Under the pieces are notes generated by a model that did no database searches, was not told where the DNA came from, and saw nothing but the letters and a program-made list of their open reading frames with translations. Position numbers and translations under genes: made by a program. Of a DNA stretch of 64,000 bases, positions 52,748-62,311 are shown piece after piece. Each line of letters opens with the position of its first letter. Position 1 is the first letter of the stretch. The DNA is from Pseudomonadota bacterium (lineage in GTDB: Bacteria > Pseudomonadota > Alphaproteobacteria > Sphingomonadales > Sphingomonadaceae), in the NCBI GenBank assembly GCA_021847605.1, contig JAJZQN010000008.1, positions 1 to 64,000 on the forward strand. The letters are read 5' to 3'.

Positions 52748-55700
52748 ATGTCACCCGCCATTATCATAGCCGCCGCCTATGTTGCGCTGCTCTTCGGCGG
52801 GACGGCTCTGGCGCATCGGTATCGCCATGCACTGGCGGCATCGCGGCTGCGCATCCACGCCTATGGACTGGCTCTGGCGGTCTATTGCACCAGCTGGACC
52901 TATTTCGGCGCCGTCGGCAGCGCGGCGACAGGCGGATGGGACTATCTGCCCATCTATGTCGGCCCGATGGTGCTGATGGCCTTTGGTGGCCCGTTCCTGC
53001 GCCGCCTGCATCTGGCCGTGCATCAGGATGGCGCCACCTCCATTTCCGATTTCATCGGATCGCGCTTCGGCAAAAGCCGCACCGTGGCGGCATTGGTCAC
53101 GCTGATCCTGCTGTTCGGCACCATTCCCTATATCGCCCTGCAATTGCGATCGGTCGCGCTCAGCTTCGCTCTGGTGTCCGACACGCCCGAAAGCATGGCG
53201 ACGCTGGTTGGCGTATCGGCCGTGCTGGCAGTCTTCGCTATCGTCTTTGGCGCCCGCCGTTATCAGGTGGGCGGACAGAATGAAGCCATCCTCTTCGCGG
53301 TGGCTGTCGAATCGATCCTGAAACTCGCTGCCCTGTGCCTCGTCGCCGGGCTGGCGCTGTGGCTGATGGGACGCATCCATCCGCCCGAAATGGCCGCAGG
53401 GCTGGCGCGTTTTCGCGCAGGATTCGCCCTGCCGAAACTGGATCTCGACTTCTTCGTCACCAGCATATTGTCTCTGCTGACCATCATCTGCCTGCCGCGC
53501 CATTTCTTCATCAGCGTGCTGGAGGCCCGCCGCCCCGACGACATCATGCGCGCACGATGGGGGTTCATTGCCTATCTCGCCGTCACGTCGCTGACCGTTC
53601 TTCCGATCGCAGCCGCCGGCCTAGCCCTCCTCGACGGAAAGGCCGCACCGGACCTGTTCGTCATATCCCTGCCCCAGCATTTCGGCTTCGAAGGACTGAC
53701 CCTGCTGGTGTTCCTGGGTGGACTGTCGGCGGCTGTCGCCATGGTGGTCACGGAAATCGTCGCCATTTCCAGCATGATCTCCAACGATCTGTTTGCCCCC
53801 ATGATGCTGCGCCGGTCGCGCGGAGACACCCATGTCGGCGAACGACTATTGTGGATCAGGCGAGTGGCCATCGTCGCCCTGATCGCGGCCGCGACCTTCT
53901 ACGCCGTCGGGACGCCATCGTCGACGCAACTCGCCTCGGTCGGCCTCATCGCCTTTGCCGCCATCGCCCAATGCGCCCCCGCCCTGATTTGCGCCGTTTA
54001 CCGTACCGGCAATGATGCGCTGGCGGCAAAGGCCGGGCTGACTATCGGTTTCCTCCTGTGGCTGTTCCTGCTGTTCCTGCCGGCGGTCGGCGGGCGGCCC
54101 ATCTCCCTGCCCTCATGGCTGTCGCATCACGATGTCGTGACGATAGGCACCCTTATCAGTCTGGGCGGCAATCTTCTTGCCTTCCTGCTGGTGTCCGCCC
54201 GCAGCAGCGTCGGCCATGTCCGGCTGGTGCGGCAACGGGGCATCGCGCCGATCGCGACGATGGATGCCCTTATCGATCTGGTCGCACGCTTCGTCGGGGT
54301 CGAAGCCGCTATCGAAACATTGGGGGATGAAGGGCCGTCCCACCGCCCGGTCGATCGTGGCAGCGCCCGCACTGCGGAACGCCTGATCGGCAGCGTGGTG
54401 GGCGCTTCCTCCGCCCGCGCGATCATGGCGTCCGCCATATCGGGGCAAGGGCTCGGCTATACCGAAGTCGCCCAGATGCTCGATGCGTCGGGCCAGTCGC
54501 TGCATTTCTCGCAAGGACTGCTGGCGGCCACGCTCGAAAATATCGACATCGGCGTCAGCGTGATCGACCGCGACCTGCGGCTGGTCGCATGGAACAGCCG
54601 TTATCTCGATCTGTTTCGCTATCCCGCCGGCATGATCCGGGTGGGCGTGCCGGTGGCAGACCTCATCGCCTTCAATGCCGAACGCGGCGAATGTGGCCCC
54701 GGCGCGGTGGAGGATCATGTCGCCCGGCGCATGGACCATATGCGCAGCCGTCGTCAGCATAGTTTCGAACGGCATCGCACCGATGGCCGCGTCATCAAGA
54801 CGGTCGGCGGCCCCATGCCCGATGGTGGCTATGTCATGTCCTTCACCGACATCACGATAGAGGCGCAGGCCCGTGCCGCCACCGAAACCGCCCGGCGCGA
54901 TCTGGAACGGGCCGTCGAACAACGCACCGCCGAACTGTCGCAACTCAATCTCGAACTGGCGCGGGCCAATGCCGACAAGACCCGCTTCCTCGCCGCTGCC
55001 AGCCATGACCTGCTTCAGCCCCTGCACGCGGCCATGCTCTTTTCATCGGCCCTGCGGCGGCGTCTGGCCGAACCGGAACAGGCGATGCTCGCCCGACTGG
55101 ATCGGTCCATGGAGGGCGCAAACAACCTTCTGCGCGCCCTGCTCGACATATCGAAGCTGGATGCGGGCGGCGTCACGCCACAGCCAGATCGCTTCCCGGC
55201 CCGCGCCATGCTGGTCGATCTGGTCGAAAGCCTGCGCCCGCTGGCCACGGAAAAGGGGCTGACGGTCAGGGTCGCTCCGGGCGACGGCTGGGTGGAGACA
55301 GACCGCTCCATCCTCCAATCCATTGTCCAGAATTTCCTGACCAATGCGATCCGCTATACCGAAGCGGGTGGCATCATCGTCGCGGCACGGCGGCGCGGCT
55401 CCAGCCTGCGTATAGAAATATGGGATAGCGGCATCGGCATCCCGCCCGACAAGATTAGTGCCATATTCCGTGAATTCGAACGACTTGGACAGGGCAGCGA
55501 AAATGGCATGGGCCTTGGCCTTGCCATTGTGGAACGGTCCGCTGCGCTGATCCGCGGCGCGGTGGAAGTCCGTTCGCGTCCGGGCAAGGGCAGTTGCTTT
55601 TCGATCAGCCTGCCGATGGTCGCCGCGCCCGAACGGTCCATGGCAGCTCCCGTTCCGGTGCGGGACAATGACATGGCGACGCCCCTGCACCTGCTGGTGG

Positions 55701-56041
55701 TGGACGATGATCCTGCCAACCGCGCTGCCATGCGCGCCGCGCTGGAAGGGATGGGCCACAACTGCACGACCGCCGCGAGCGAAAAGGAAACAGAGGCGTT
55801 GGACGGGCCGTTCGACGGCGCGCTTATCGACTTCCAGCTGGATGGATCGTCGGACGGCATCATGCTGATCGACCGGCTTCGCACGCGATGGCCGGGACTG
55901 GCCGTCGCACTGGTTACGGCCGACCGCAGCGACACCATGATCGCCCGTGCGCGTCGGCGGCATATTCCGATTTTGGCCAAGCCGATGGCGGCCAGCGCGC
56001 TGCACCAATGGATCGCGCAGGGGGCCAGAAACGCAGCCTGA
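52748..56041 (+). CDS. crbS: CrbS-like hybrid sensor kinase with SSS transporter domain
   Basis: A 1097-residue hybrid kinase: an N-terminal sodium:solute symporter (SLC5/SSS) domain of about 12-13 membrane helices (residues 1-500), a linker, a PAS-like domain (about 605-710), the HisKA segment with His753 in AASHDLLQPLH, HATPase with NFLTNAIRYTEAG near 870 and a C-terminal receiver with phospho-Asp1028 in LIDFQLDG. This is the architecture of CrbS, which with CrbR controls acs in Vibrio and Pseudomonas. The converging LuxR-type regulator and acs are adjacent. ATG 52748 starts the first membrane helix. Confidence 0.88.
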   Translation: MSPAIIIAAAYVALLFGGTALAHRYRHALAASRLRIHAYGLALAVYCTSWTYFGAVGSAATGGWDYLPIYVGPMVLMAFGGPFLRRLHLAVHQDGATSISDFIGSRFGKSRTVAALVTLILLFGTIPYIALQLRSVALSFALVSDTPESMATLVGVSAVLAVFAIVFGARRYQVGGQNEAILFAVAVESILKLAALCLVAGLALWLMGRIHPPEMAAGLARFRAGFALPKLDLDFFVTSILSLLTIICLPRHFFISVLEARRPDDIMRARWGFIAYLAVTSLTVLPIAAAGLALLDGKAAPDLFVISLPQHFGFEGLTLLVFLGGLSAAVAMVVTEIVAISSMISNDLFAPMMLRRSRGDTHVGERLLWIRRVAIVALIAAATFYAVGTPSSTQLASVGLIAFAAIAQCAPALICAVYRTGNDALAAKAGLTIGFLLWLFLLFLPAVGGRPISLPSWLSHHDVVTIGTLISLGGNLLAFLLVSARSSVGHVRLVRQRGIAPIATMDALIDLVARFVGVEAAIETLGDEGPSHRPVDRGSARTAERLIGSVVGASSARAIMASAISGQGLGYTEVAQMLDASGQSLHFSQGLLAATLENIDIGVSVIDRDLRLVAWNSRYLDLFRYPAGMIRVGVPVADLIAFNAERGECGPGAVEDHVARRMDHMRSRRQHSFERHRTDGRVIKTVGGPMPDGGYVMSFTDITIEAQARAATETARRDLERAVEQRTAELSQLNLELARANADKTRFLAAASHDLLQPLHAAMLFSSALRRRLAEPEQAMLARLDRSMEGANNLLRALLDISKLDAGGVTPQPDRFPARAMLVDLVESLRPLATEKGLTVRVAPGDGWVETDRSILQSIVQNFLTNAIRYTEAGGIIVAARRRGSSLRIEIWDSGIGIPPDKISAIFREFERLGQGSENGMGLGLAIVERSAALIRGAVEVRSRPGKGSCFSISLPMVAAPERSMAAPVPVRDNDMATPLHLLVVDDDPANRAAMRAALEGMGHNCTTAASEKETEALDGPFDGALIDFQLDGSSDGIMLIDRLRTRWPGLAVALVTADRSDTMIARARRRHIPILAKPMAASALHQWIAQGARNAA

Positions 56042-56257
56042 TATCGGACGTTTATACCAACGAATATTTCGCTGTCCTACGGCGCAGAAGTCGCGAAAAT
56101 GTCGCTCTGCCTTTAAGGATCAGAGCGCCATCAAAATCGCCATCCACTTTTTGATAGTTACGCCATTGAGATATGAAATTTCAAAATTGCCGGGAAATAT
56201 GGGAAGCTAAGGCGCACGTCTCCAACAAGCCGACGACAGAATCGGCATCGGTTGGGT

Positions 56258-56911
56258 TTAGCGTTGCCCGCCCAGTCCCAAGGCTCTGGCCGCCAATGCC
56301 GCCTGCGTCCGGTTCTGCACGCCCAGTTTCGCCAATACGGTCGTCATGTGCGACTTGATCGTCGATTCCGCCACGCCCATCTCATAGGCGATCTGCTTGT
56401 TAAGCTGGCCATCGAGAACACCCAGCAGAACGCGCAATTGCGTAGGCGTGAGGGATGCGACCTTGCTGGCCATATCATCGACTTCGTCCTGGGGGCCGGG
56501 CGTCGGCGCCGGACTATGCCCCTCAAGCGCCGCGGCGATCGCCTCCTCGATCACGGTCAAATCCTGATCCTTGCCGATGAAACCGACCGCGCCATAACGC
56601 CGGGCCTCTGGCGCGGCGACCTGCGCCTCGGCGCTGGATATGACCAGGATGGGGACGGATGGCCGTTCGGCATGGAGCAAAGCCACGCCGGAAAATCCGG
56701 CCGATCCCGGCATTTTCAGGTCAAGCAGGATCAGCAGCAGATCGCTTGCGCCCGTTGCGCTTTCGACGGCCCGTTCCAGCGTCGCCGCTTCGATGATCCG
56801 GGCGCGCGGTGCGACATTCCCGACCGCCATGACCAGTGCCTGGCGGAACAAGGGATGATCGTCCGCCACCAAGATGGTGCCTACCTGTGTCAGCGTTTCC
56901 GTCCTCTCCAT
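56258..56911 (-). CDS. crbR: CrbR-like LuxR response regulator
   Basis: The 217-residue response regulator has a receiver domain (residues about 10-130, VADDHPLF and LLDLKMPG with phospho-Asp near 62) and a C-terminal LuxR HTH (about 155-210, LTPTQLRVLLGVLDGQLNKQ and VAESTIKSHMTTVLAKL). It lies 63 bases downstream of acs on the same strand and tail-to-tail with the CrbS-like kinase, so the three form one regulatory unit. Confidence 0.9.
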   Translation of the reverse strand: MERTETLTQVGTILVADDHPLFRQALVMAVGNVAPRARIIEAATLERAVESATGASDLLLILLDLKMPGSAGFSGVALLHAERPSVPILVISSAEAQVAAPEARRYGAVGFIGKDQDLTVIEEAIAAALEGHSPAPTPGPQDEVDDMASKVASLTPTQLRVLLGVLDGQLNKQIAYEMGVAESTIKSHMTTVLAKLGVQNRTQAALAARALGLGGQR

Positions 56912-56974
56912 TCCCGTTCCACGCCAGTCTAGGCTGGCGTGAATAGGAACTTCCTCCGGCCGGAACAAGTCTTC

Positions 56975-58918
56975 TTACGCGCTGACGAGTTGGCTATCGG
57001 CAATAAGTCGTTCTACCACCGACGGATCCGCCAATGTGGAGATGTCACCGAGCGATCCGGTTTCCCCTTCCGCAATCTTGCGCAGGATACGCCGCATGAT
57101 CTTGCCGGACCGCGTCTTGGGCAGGCCGGGTGCAAACTGGATGACGTCGGGCGTCGCGATCGGCCCGATTTCATTGCGGACCCAAGCGACCAGCAACTTG
57201 CGCAGATCGTCGGACGGCTCCTCGCTGGCATTCAGTGTGACATAGGCATAGATGCCCTGCCCCTTGATCGGATGCGGCATGCCGACGACGGCCGCTTCGG
57301 CGACCTTGGCATGGGCGACCAGCGCGCTCTCGATTTCGGCCGTGCCCATCCGGTGGCCCGATACGTTGATGACGTCATCGACCCGTCCGGTGATCCAGTA
57401 ATAGCCGTCCTGATCGCGGCGAGCCCCGTCGCCGGTGAAATAACGCCCCGGATAAGTGGTGAAATAGGTCTGGAAGAAACGCTCATGATCGCCATAGACC
57501 GTCCGCATCTGCCCCGGCCAGCTTTTGGCGATGCACAGATTGCCTTCGGTCGCGCCGTCCAGTTCCTTGCCTTCGGCATCGACCAGCAGGGGATGAACGC
57601 CGAACAGCGGCTTTGTCGCCGATCCGGGTTTCAGGTCCGTGGCCCCCGGTAACGGCGCAATGAGGATCCCGCCCGTCTCCGTCTGCCACCATGTATCCAC
57701 GATCGGGCAGCGCGCATCGCCAACCACGCGATGATACCATTCCCACGCCTCGGGGTTGATCGGCTCACCCACGCTGCCCAATATGCGCAGCGACGATCGC
57801 CTGGCCGCCTTCACATAGCCATCGCCCTCCCGCATCAGCGCGCGCAATGCGGTGGGAGCGGTGTAGAAGATCGACACGTTCCACTGATCGCAAATCTGCC
57901 AGAAACGGCTGTGATCGGGATAATTGGGGACGCCTTCAAACATCAAAGTCGTCGCGCCATTGGCCAGCGGACCATAGACGACATAGCTATGCCCCGTGAC
58001 CCAACCGATGTCGGCCGTACACCAGTATATTTCGCCGGGACGATAATCGAACACATATTCATGCGTCATCGCCGCCCATAACAGGTAGCCGCCAGTGCTG
58101 TGCAGCACTCCCTTTGGCGTGCCGGTGGAACCGGAGGTGTAGAGAATGAAAAGCGGGTCTTCAGCGCCCATAGCTTCTGCCGGGCAATCGCTTTCGACCA
58201 GCGCGACGGCATCATCATAGAAAAGGTCGCGCCCGTCCTGCATCGCGACTGCCGCACCCGTCCGGCGGACGACCAGAACATGATCGACAGAGGTACAATG
58301 GGTCAAAGCCGCATCGACATTGGCCTTGAGAGGAACGCTCTTGCCACCCCGCACGCCTTCGTCGGCAGTAATGACCAGCCGGGAGTCACAATCGCGGATC
58401 CGGCTGGCCAGACTATCTGGCGAAAAGCCTGCGAATACGATGGAATGAACCGCACCGATACGGGTGCAGGCCAGCATGGCAAAGGCCGCCTCCGGGATCA
58501 TCGGAAGGTAAAGGGTGACGCGATCGCCGCGGCGTACCCCTTGCGCCTTCAGCACATTGGCGAAGCGACAGGTTTCGGCATGAAGCTCGCGATAGGTGAT
58601 GATCCGGCTGTCGGACGGATTGTCGCCCTGCCAGATGATCGCCGCCTGATCGCCGCGCTCTTCCAGATGGCGGTCGATACAATTGGCGCTGACATTGAGT
58701 TGCCCGTCCGCGAACCAGCTGATGCCGAAATCGGCTTCGTCGAAACTGCTTTCGTCAACTTTCGTAAAAGGCCTGATCCAGTCGAGCCGCTCCGCCTGTT
58801 CCCGCCAGAAGCCATCCGGGTCGGCCGCCGCCATTTCATATAATCGTGCGGCTTTGGCGGCAGGCATGATGGCATTGGCGGCCAGCGCTGCGGGAACGGG
58901 ATAGAGGGATTCGCTCAT
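56975..58918 (-). CDS. acs: Acetyl-CoA synthetase
   Basis: Acs activates acetate to acetyl-CoA. The 647-residue protein has the P-loop-like [19 protein letters not shown] near residue 262, WWQTETGG near 410 and the C-terminal regulatory Lys in TRSGKIMRR near residue 605, the site of reversible acetylation in the family. It is co-oriented with the CrbR-like regulator and divergent from a porin/transporter pair. Confidence 0.96.
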   Translation of the reverse strand: MSESLYPVPAALAANAIMPAAKAARLYEMAAADPDGFWREQAERLDWIRPFTKVDESSFDEADFGISWFADGQLNVSANCIDRHLEERGDQAAIIWQGDNPSDSRIITYRELHAETCRFANVLKAQGVRRGDRVTLYLPMIPEAAFAMLACTRIGAVHSIVFAGFSPDSLASRIRDCDSRLVITADEGVRGGKSVPLKANVDAALTHCTSVDHVLVVRRTGAAVAMQDGRDLFYDDAVALVESDCPAEAMGAEDPLFILYTSGSTGTPKGVLHSTGGYLLWAAMTHEYVFDYRPGEIYWCTADIGWVTGHSYVVYGPLANGATTLMFEGVPNYPDHSRFWQICDQWNVSIFYTAPTALRALMREGDGYVKAARRSSLRILGSVGEPINPEAWEWYHRVVGDARCPIVDTWWQTETGGILIAPLPGATDLKPGSATKPLFGVHPLLVDAEGKELDGATEGNLCIAKSWPGQMRTVYGDHERFFQTYFTTYPGRYFTGDGARRDQDGYYWITGRVDDVINVSGHRMGTAEIESALVAHAKVAEAAVVGMPHPIKGQGIYAYVTLNASEEPSDDLRKLLVAWVRNEIGPIATPDVIQFAPGLPKTRSGKIMRRILRKIAEGETGSLGDISTLADPSVVERLIADSQLVSA

Positions 58919-59110
58919 ATGGTTCAGGCCTCTCCATATTATTTTGCATCAGCGTAACGCGGGTGCAGAACAGCGCCATCCTCGACCAAAGTCGGAACAC
59001 CTTCCGACCTTGGTCCTCCTTCTCTCCACCCTCCCCCCATACGCATGATGCATGCTCAGTTACCCGACGATCAGACCCGGAAAACCGGTGCGTCGGCAAG
59101 GAGAGGATGG

Positions 59111-60550
59111 ATGACGGCAACGCCCTTTACATATCGGATTCATGGTGCCCGCTGGCGTAGCGGCGTAGCATGCATCGCATTGGCGGCGGGGATAGCTGTC
59201 AATCCGACGGCATCGGCGCAAACCGCCCGCGAAGCCGAACTGGAATCCCGCCTCAATCAGCTGGAGGCGGCGGTCGCGGCCCTGAAAGGCGAACTGACGC
59301 AGGCCCGTGCCGAGCAACAGGCCGCCGCTGCACAGGCGACCGCCCAACAGACAGCATCGACCGAGGCTGCGCAAAAGACCGACACCCGCGTTGCTGCGCT
59401 GGAATCCAAACCTTCAGCCCCAGCAGAAGGATTCAAGGTCGGTGCGACGACCTTCAAGATGGGCGGCTTCGTCAAGGTGGTGGGCAGCGCGACCCGCTAC
59501 GATGATGGCGAAGTGCCGGGCGGATCGCTGGGCAAGGAATTTTACCTGCCGCAGCAAATCCCTGTCGGTGGCTCGAACAGCAGCCGCGACATTATCGGCC
59601 ACGCTCGCCAGACGCGGTTGTTCTTCACCACATCGACGCCCTTTGCCGGCAACGAGTTGAAGAGCCATATCGAATTCGACTTCGCACTGGCGGCCGCGCC
59701 TCTTGGTGCGCAGCGGGCGACCAACCCCTATAATCCGACCTTCCGCCGCGGGTTCATCACATGGGGCAACTGGCTGGTCGGTCAGGAATGGACGACATTC
59801 CAGAACCCCAATCATTTCCCCGAAACCACCGATTTCGTCGGGCCGATGGACGGCGCGATCTTCGTACGTCAGGCCATTATCCAGTATCGACACCCGATCT
59901 CACCCGACTGGAGCCTCTACGTAGCGGCAGAAAATCCGCAGACCGAGACGATCAGCACGACCTCGGCCGCCTTGGGCGACAATGATACCGACCGTGTGCC
60001 AGATATGGTCGCCAAGCTGGCCTATAAGGGCAAGCTGGGTGAAATGCATGTCGCGGGCATTTACAGGAAATTGTCGGTCCATTCGAACGGTATGGGCGAC
60101 AACGCCAATGGATGGGGCGTCAGCGCGGCGGGCAAGATTTTGTTTGGGGAAAAGGGCCGCCATGACCTGCGCTTCAGCGCGACCTATGGCCATGGCATGG
60201 GCCGCTACTTCACCGTGGGCTATGTTCCCGACGCGATCTATGATGCGACCGTTGCCGACAAACTCTATGTGATCGACAATTTCGCCGGCTTTGCGGCTTT
60301 AAAACTCGGCTGGACGGACAAGCTGCGCTCGACCTTCATGGCATCCTATCAAAAGGCCTGGTACCCCGACGGAATTGCTGTTCCCGGTCTGGCCAACGAA
60401 GCGGCCTACAGCTTTGCCGGCAATCTCTTCTACTCGCCGGTCAAGAACCTCGATCTGGGTATCGAATATCGACACGGCCAGCGTGAAGTCGTGAGCGGGC
60501 TGACGGGTCAGATGGACCGCCTCGAAATGGCGGCAAAATATACATTCTAA
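59111..60550 (+). CDS. DcaP-like outer-membrane porin
   Basis: The 479-residue product has a signal peptide (residues about 1-36), a coiled coil (about 37-90, ESRLNQLEAAVAALKGELTQ), then a beta-barrel with FKMGGFVKVVG near residue 118 and EWTTFQNPNHFPETTDFVGP near 220, diagnostic of the trimeric DcaP porin family that takes up organic acids. It lies 14 bases before a carboxylate permease gene and beside acs. Confidence 0.87.
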   Translation: MTATPFTYRIHGARWRSGVACIALAAGIAVNPTASAQTAREAELESRLNQLEAAVAALKGELTQARAEQQAAAAQATAQQTASTEAAQKTDTRVAALESKPSAPAEGFKVGATTFKMGGFVKVVGSATRYDDGEVPGGSLGKEFYLPQQIPVGGSNSSRDIIGHARQTRLFFTTSTPFAGNELKSHIEFDFALAAAPLGAQRATNPYNPTFRRGFITWGNWLVGQEWTTFQNPNHFPETTDFVGPMDGAIFVRQAIIQYRHPISPDWSLYVAAENPQTETISTTSAALGDNDTDRVPDMVAKLAYKGKLGEMHVAGIYRKLSVHSNGMGDNANGWGVSAAGKILFGEKGRHDLRFSATYGHGMGRYFTVGYVPDAIYDATVADKLYVIDNFAGFAALKLGWTDKLRSTFMASYQKAWYPDGIAVPGLANEAAYSFAGNLFYSPVKNLDLGIEYRHGQREVVSGLTGQMDRLEMAAKYTF

Positions 60551-60564
60551 AATAGGAGGGGCAT

Positions 60565-62232
60565 ATGGCGACGACTTATGACGGCATGCCGAAGCACCAT
60601 CAGGCCACCCAGAACGAGAAGCTGGTCATCGCCGCTTCCTCGCTCGGCACGGTGTTCGAATGGTATGATTTCTACCTTTACGGCCTGTTGGCCACCTACA
60701 TCTCTGCACAGTTCTTTTCCGGCGTAAACGAAACTACGGCGTTCATCTTCGCACTGGCCGCTTTCGCTGCAGGCTTTGCGGTACGTCCGTTCGGCGCTTT
60801 GGTGTTCGGTCGGATCGGCGATCTCGTCGGGCGCAAAAACACGTTCCTCGTCACCATGGGTATCATGGGTCTGTCGACTTTCGCGGTCGGCCTGCTGCCC
60901 AGCTATGCCAGCATCGGCGTTGCGGCTCCCATCATCCTGCTGATCATGCGTCTGGCACAAGGTCTGGCATTGGGCGGCGAATATGGCGGTGCGGCGACCT
61001 ATGTCGCGGAACATGCGCCCGAAGGAAAGCGCGGCCTCTACACCAGTTGGATTCAGACGACGGCCACCTTTGGTCTGTTTGCCGCGCTGCTGGTGGTGAT
61101 CGGCTTCCGCTTCGCACTGGGCGAAGAGACATTCGCCGCCTGGGGCTGGCGCCTGCCTTTCCTCATCTCCATCGTCCTGCTGGGTGTTTCCATGTGGATC
61201 CGCCTGCAACTCAATGAAAGCCCTGTCTTTCAGAAGATGAAGGAAGAGGGCAAGACGTCGAAGGCGCCGCTGACCGAAGCATTCGGCCAATGGGGCAATC
61301 TGCGCTGGGTCATCATCGCACTTCTGGGTGCCGTCATGGGTCAGGCCGTAGTCTGGTACGCCGGGCAATTTTACGCCCTGTTCTTCCTCGAAAAGACGCT
61401 GAAGGTCGATGGCGCAACGGCCAATATCCTCATTGCCGTTGCACTGGCTCTGGCGACCCCCTTCTTCGTCTTCTTCGGCTGGCTGTCGGACAAGATTGGC
61501 CGCAAGCCGATCATCCTGGGCGGCTGCGCACTGGCAGCGATCACCTATTTCCCGCTATTCGGGGCGCTCACCAATGCGGCCAACCCTGCACTGGCGGCGG
61601 CACAGGCCAACGCGCCCATCGTCGTCGTCGCCAACAGCAAGGAATGCTCGTTCCAGTTCGATCCGGTCGGCAAGAACAAGTTCGACACGTCGAGCTGCGA
61701 CATCGCCAAAACCTATCTGGCGAAGGCGAGCGCGAGCTATGACAATCAGGAAGCACCGGCAGGCAGCGCCGCGATCGTGAAGATCGGTTCGGTCAGCTAC
61801 ACCGCGCCCGATGCGGCAACCCTCGCCGGTGCCGACAAGAAGGCCGCGATCACCGCGTTCCAGGACGAGTTGAAAGCTGGTCTGAATTCGGCCGGCTACC
61901 CGGCCAAGGCGGACAATGCCCAGATCAACAAGGTTGCCGTCGTGGCTATCCTGTGGGCGCTCGCGATGCTGGTGACGATGGTCTATGGCCCGATCGCCGC
62001 CATGCTGGTCGAACTCTTCCCCAGCCGCATCCGCTACACCTCCATGTCGCTGCCCTATCATATCGGCAATGGCTGGTTCGGCGGTTTCCTGCCGACGACC
62101 GCATTCGCGATGGTCGCGGCGACCGGGAACATCTATTACGGCCTGTGGTATCCGGTCGTGATTGCGGCGGCTACGGTGGTTATCGGGTTGCTGTTCCTGC
62201 CCGAAACTTTCCGTCGGAATATCGACGAATGA
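60565..62232 (+). CDS. MHS-type MFS permease with a large insertion
   Basis: A metabolite:H+ symporter of the Major Facilitator Superfamily with about 12 helices; FEWYDFYLYGLLATYIS near residue 30 and the GRIGDLVGRKNTFL loop are typical of the MHS group that moves carboxylates, proline or shikimate. At 555 residues it carries an extra hydrophilic segment of about 110 residues (about 345-455) between late helices, predicted periplasmic, with one Cys pair (ECSFQF, SSCDIA). With the porin and acs it likely imports acetate or another organic acid. Confidence 0.85.
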   Translation: MATTYDGMPKHHQATQNEKLVIAASSLGTVFEWYDFYLYGLLATYISAQFFSGVNETTAFIFALAAFAAGFAVRPFGALVFGRIGDLVGRKNTFLVTMGIMGLSTFAVGLLPSYASIGVAAPIILLIMRLAQGLALGGEYGGAATYVAEHAPEGKRGLYTSWIQTTATFGLFAALLVVIGFRFALGEETFAAWGWRLPFLISIVLLGVSMWIRLQLNESPVFQKMKEEGKTSKAPLTEAFGQWGNLRWVIIALLGAVMGQAVVWYAGQFYALFFLEKTLKVDGATANILIAVALALATPFFVFFGWLSDKIGRKPIILGGCALAAITYFPLFGALTNAANPALAAAQANAPIVVVANSKECSFQFDPVGKNKFDTSSCDIAKTYLAKASASYDNQEAPAGSAAIVKIGSVSYTAPDAATLAGADKKAAITAFQDELKAGLNSAGYPAKADNAQINKVAVVAILWALAMLVTMVYGPIAAMLVELFPSRIRYTSMSLPYHIGNGWFGGFLPTTAFAMVAATGNIYYGLWYPVVIAAATVVIGLLFLPETFRRNIDE

Positions 62233-62263
62233 CGTAACGCAACAGCGAGTTGGACAGATTGAG

Positions 62264-62292
62264 AGGCGGCATCCTGACGGGTGCCGCCTTTC
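62264..62292 (+). terminator. Rho-independent terminator after the permease
   Basis: Arms AGGCGGCA (62264-62271) and TGCCGCCT (62282-62289) around a 10-base loop, followed by a short TTTCT. Located 30 bases after the permease stop. Confidence 0.7.
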
Positions 62293-62311
62293 TCATTTCC
62301 TACAAATTCTC

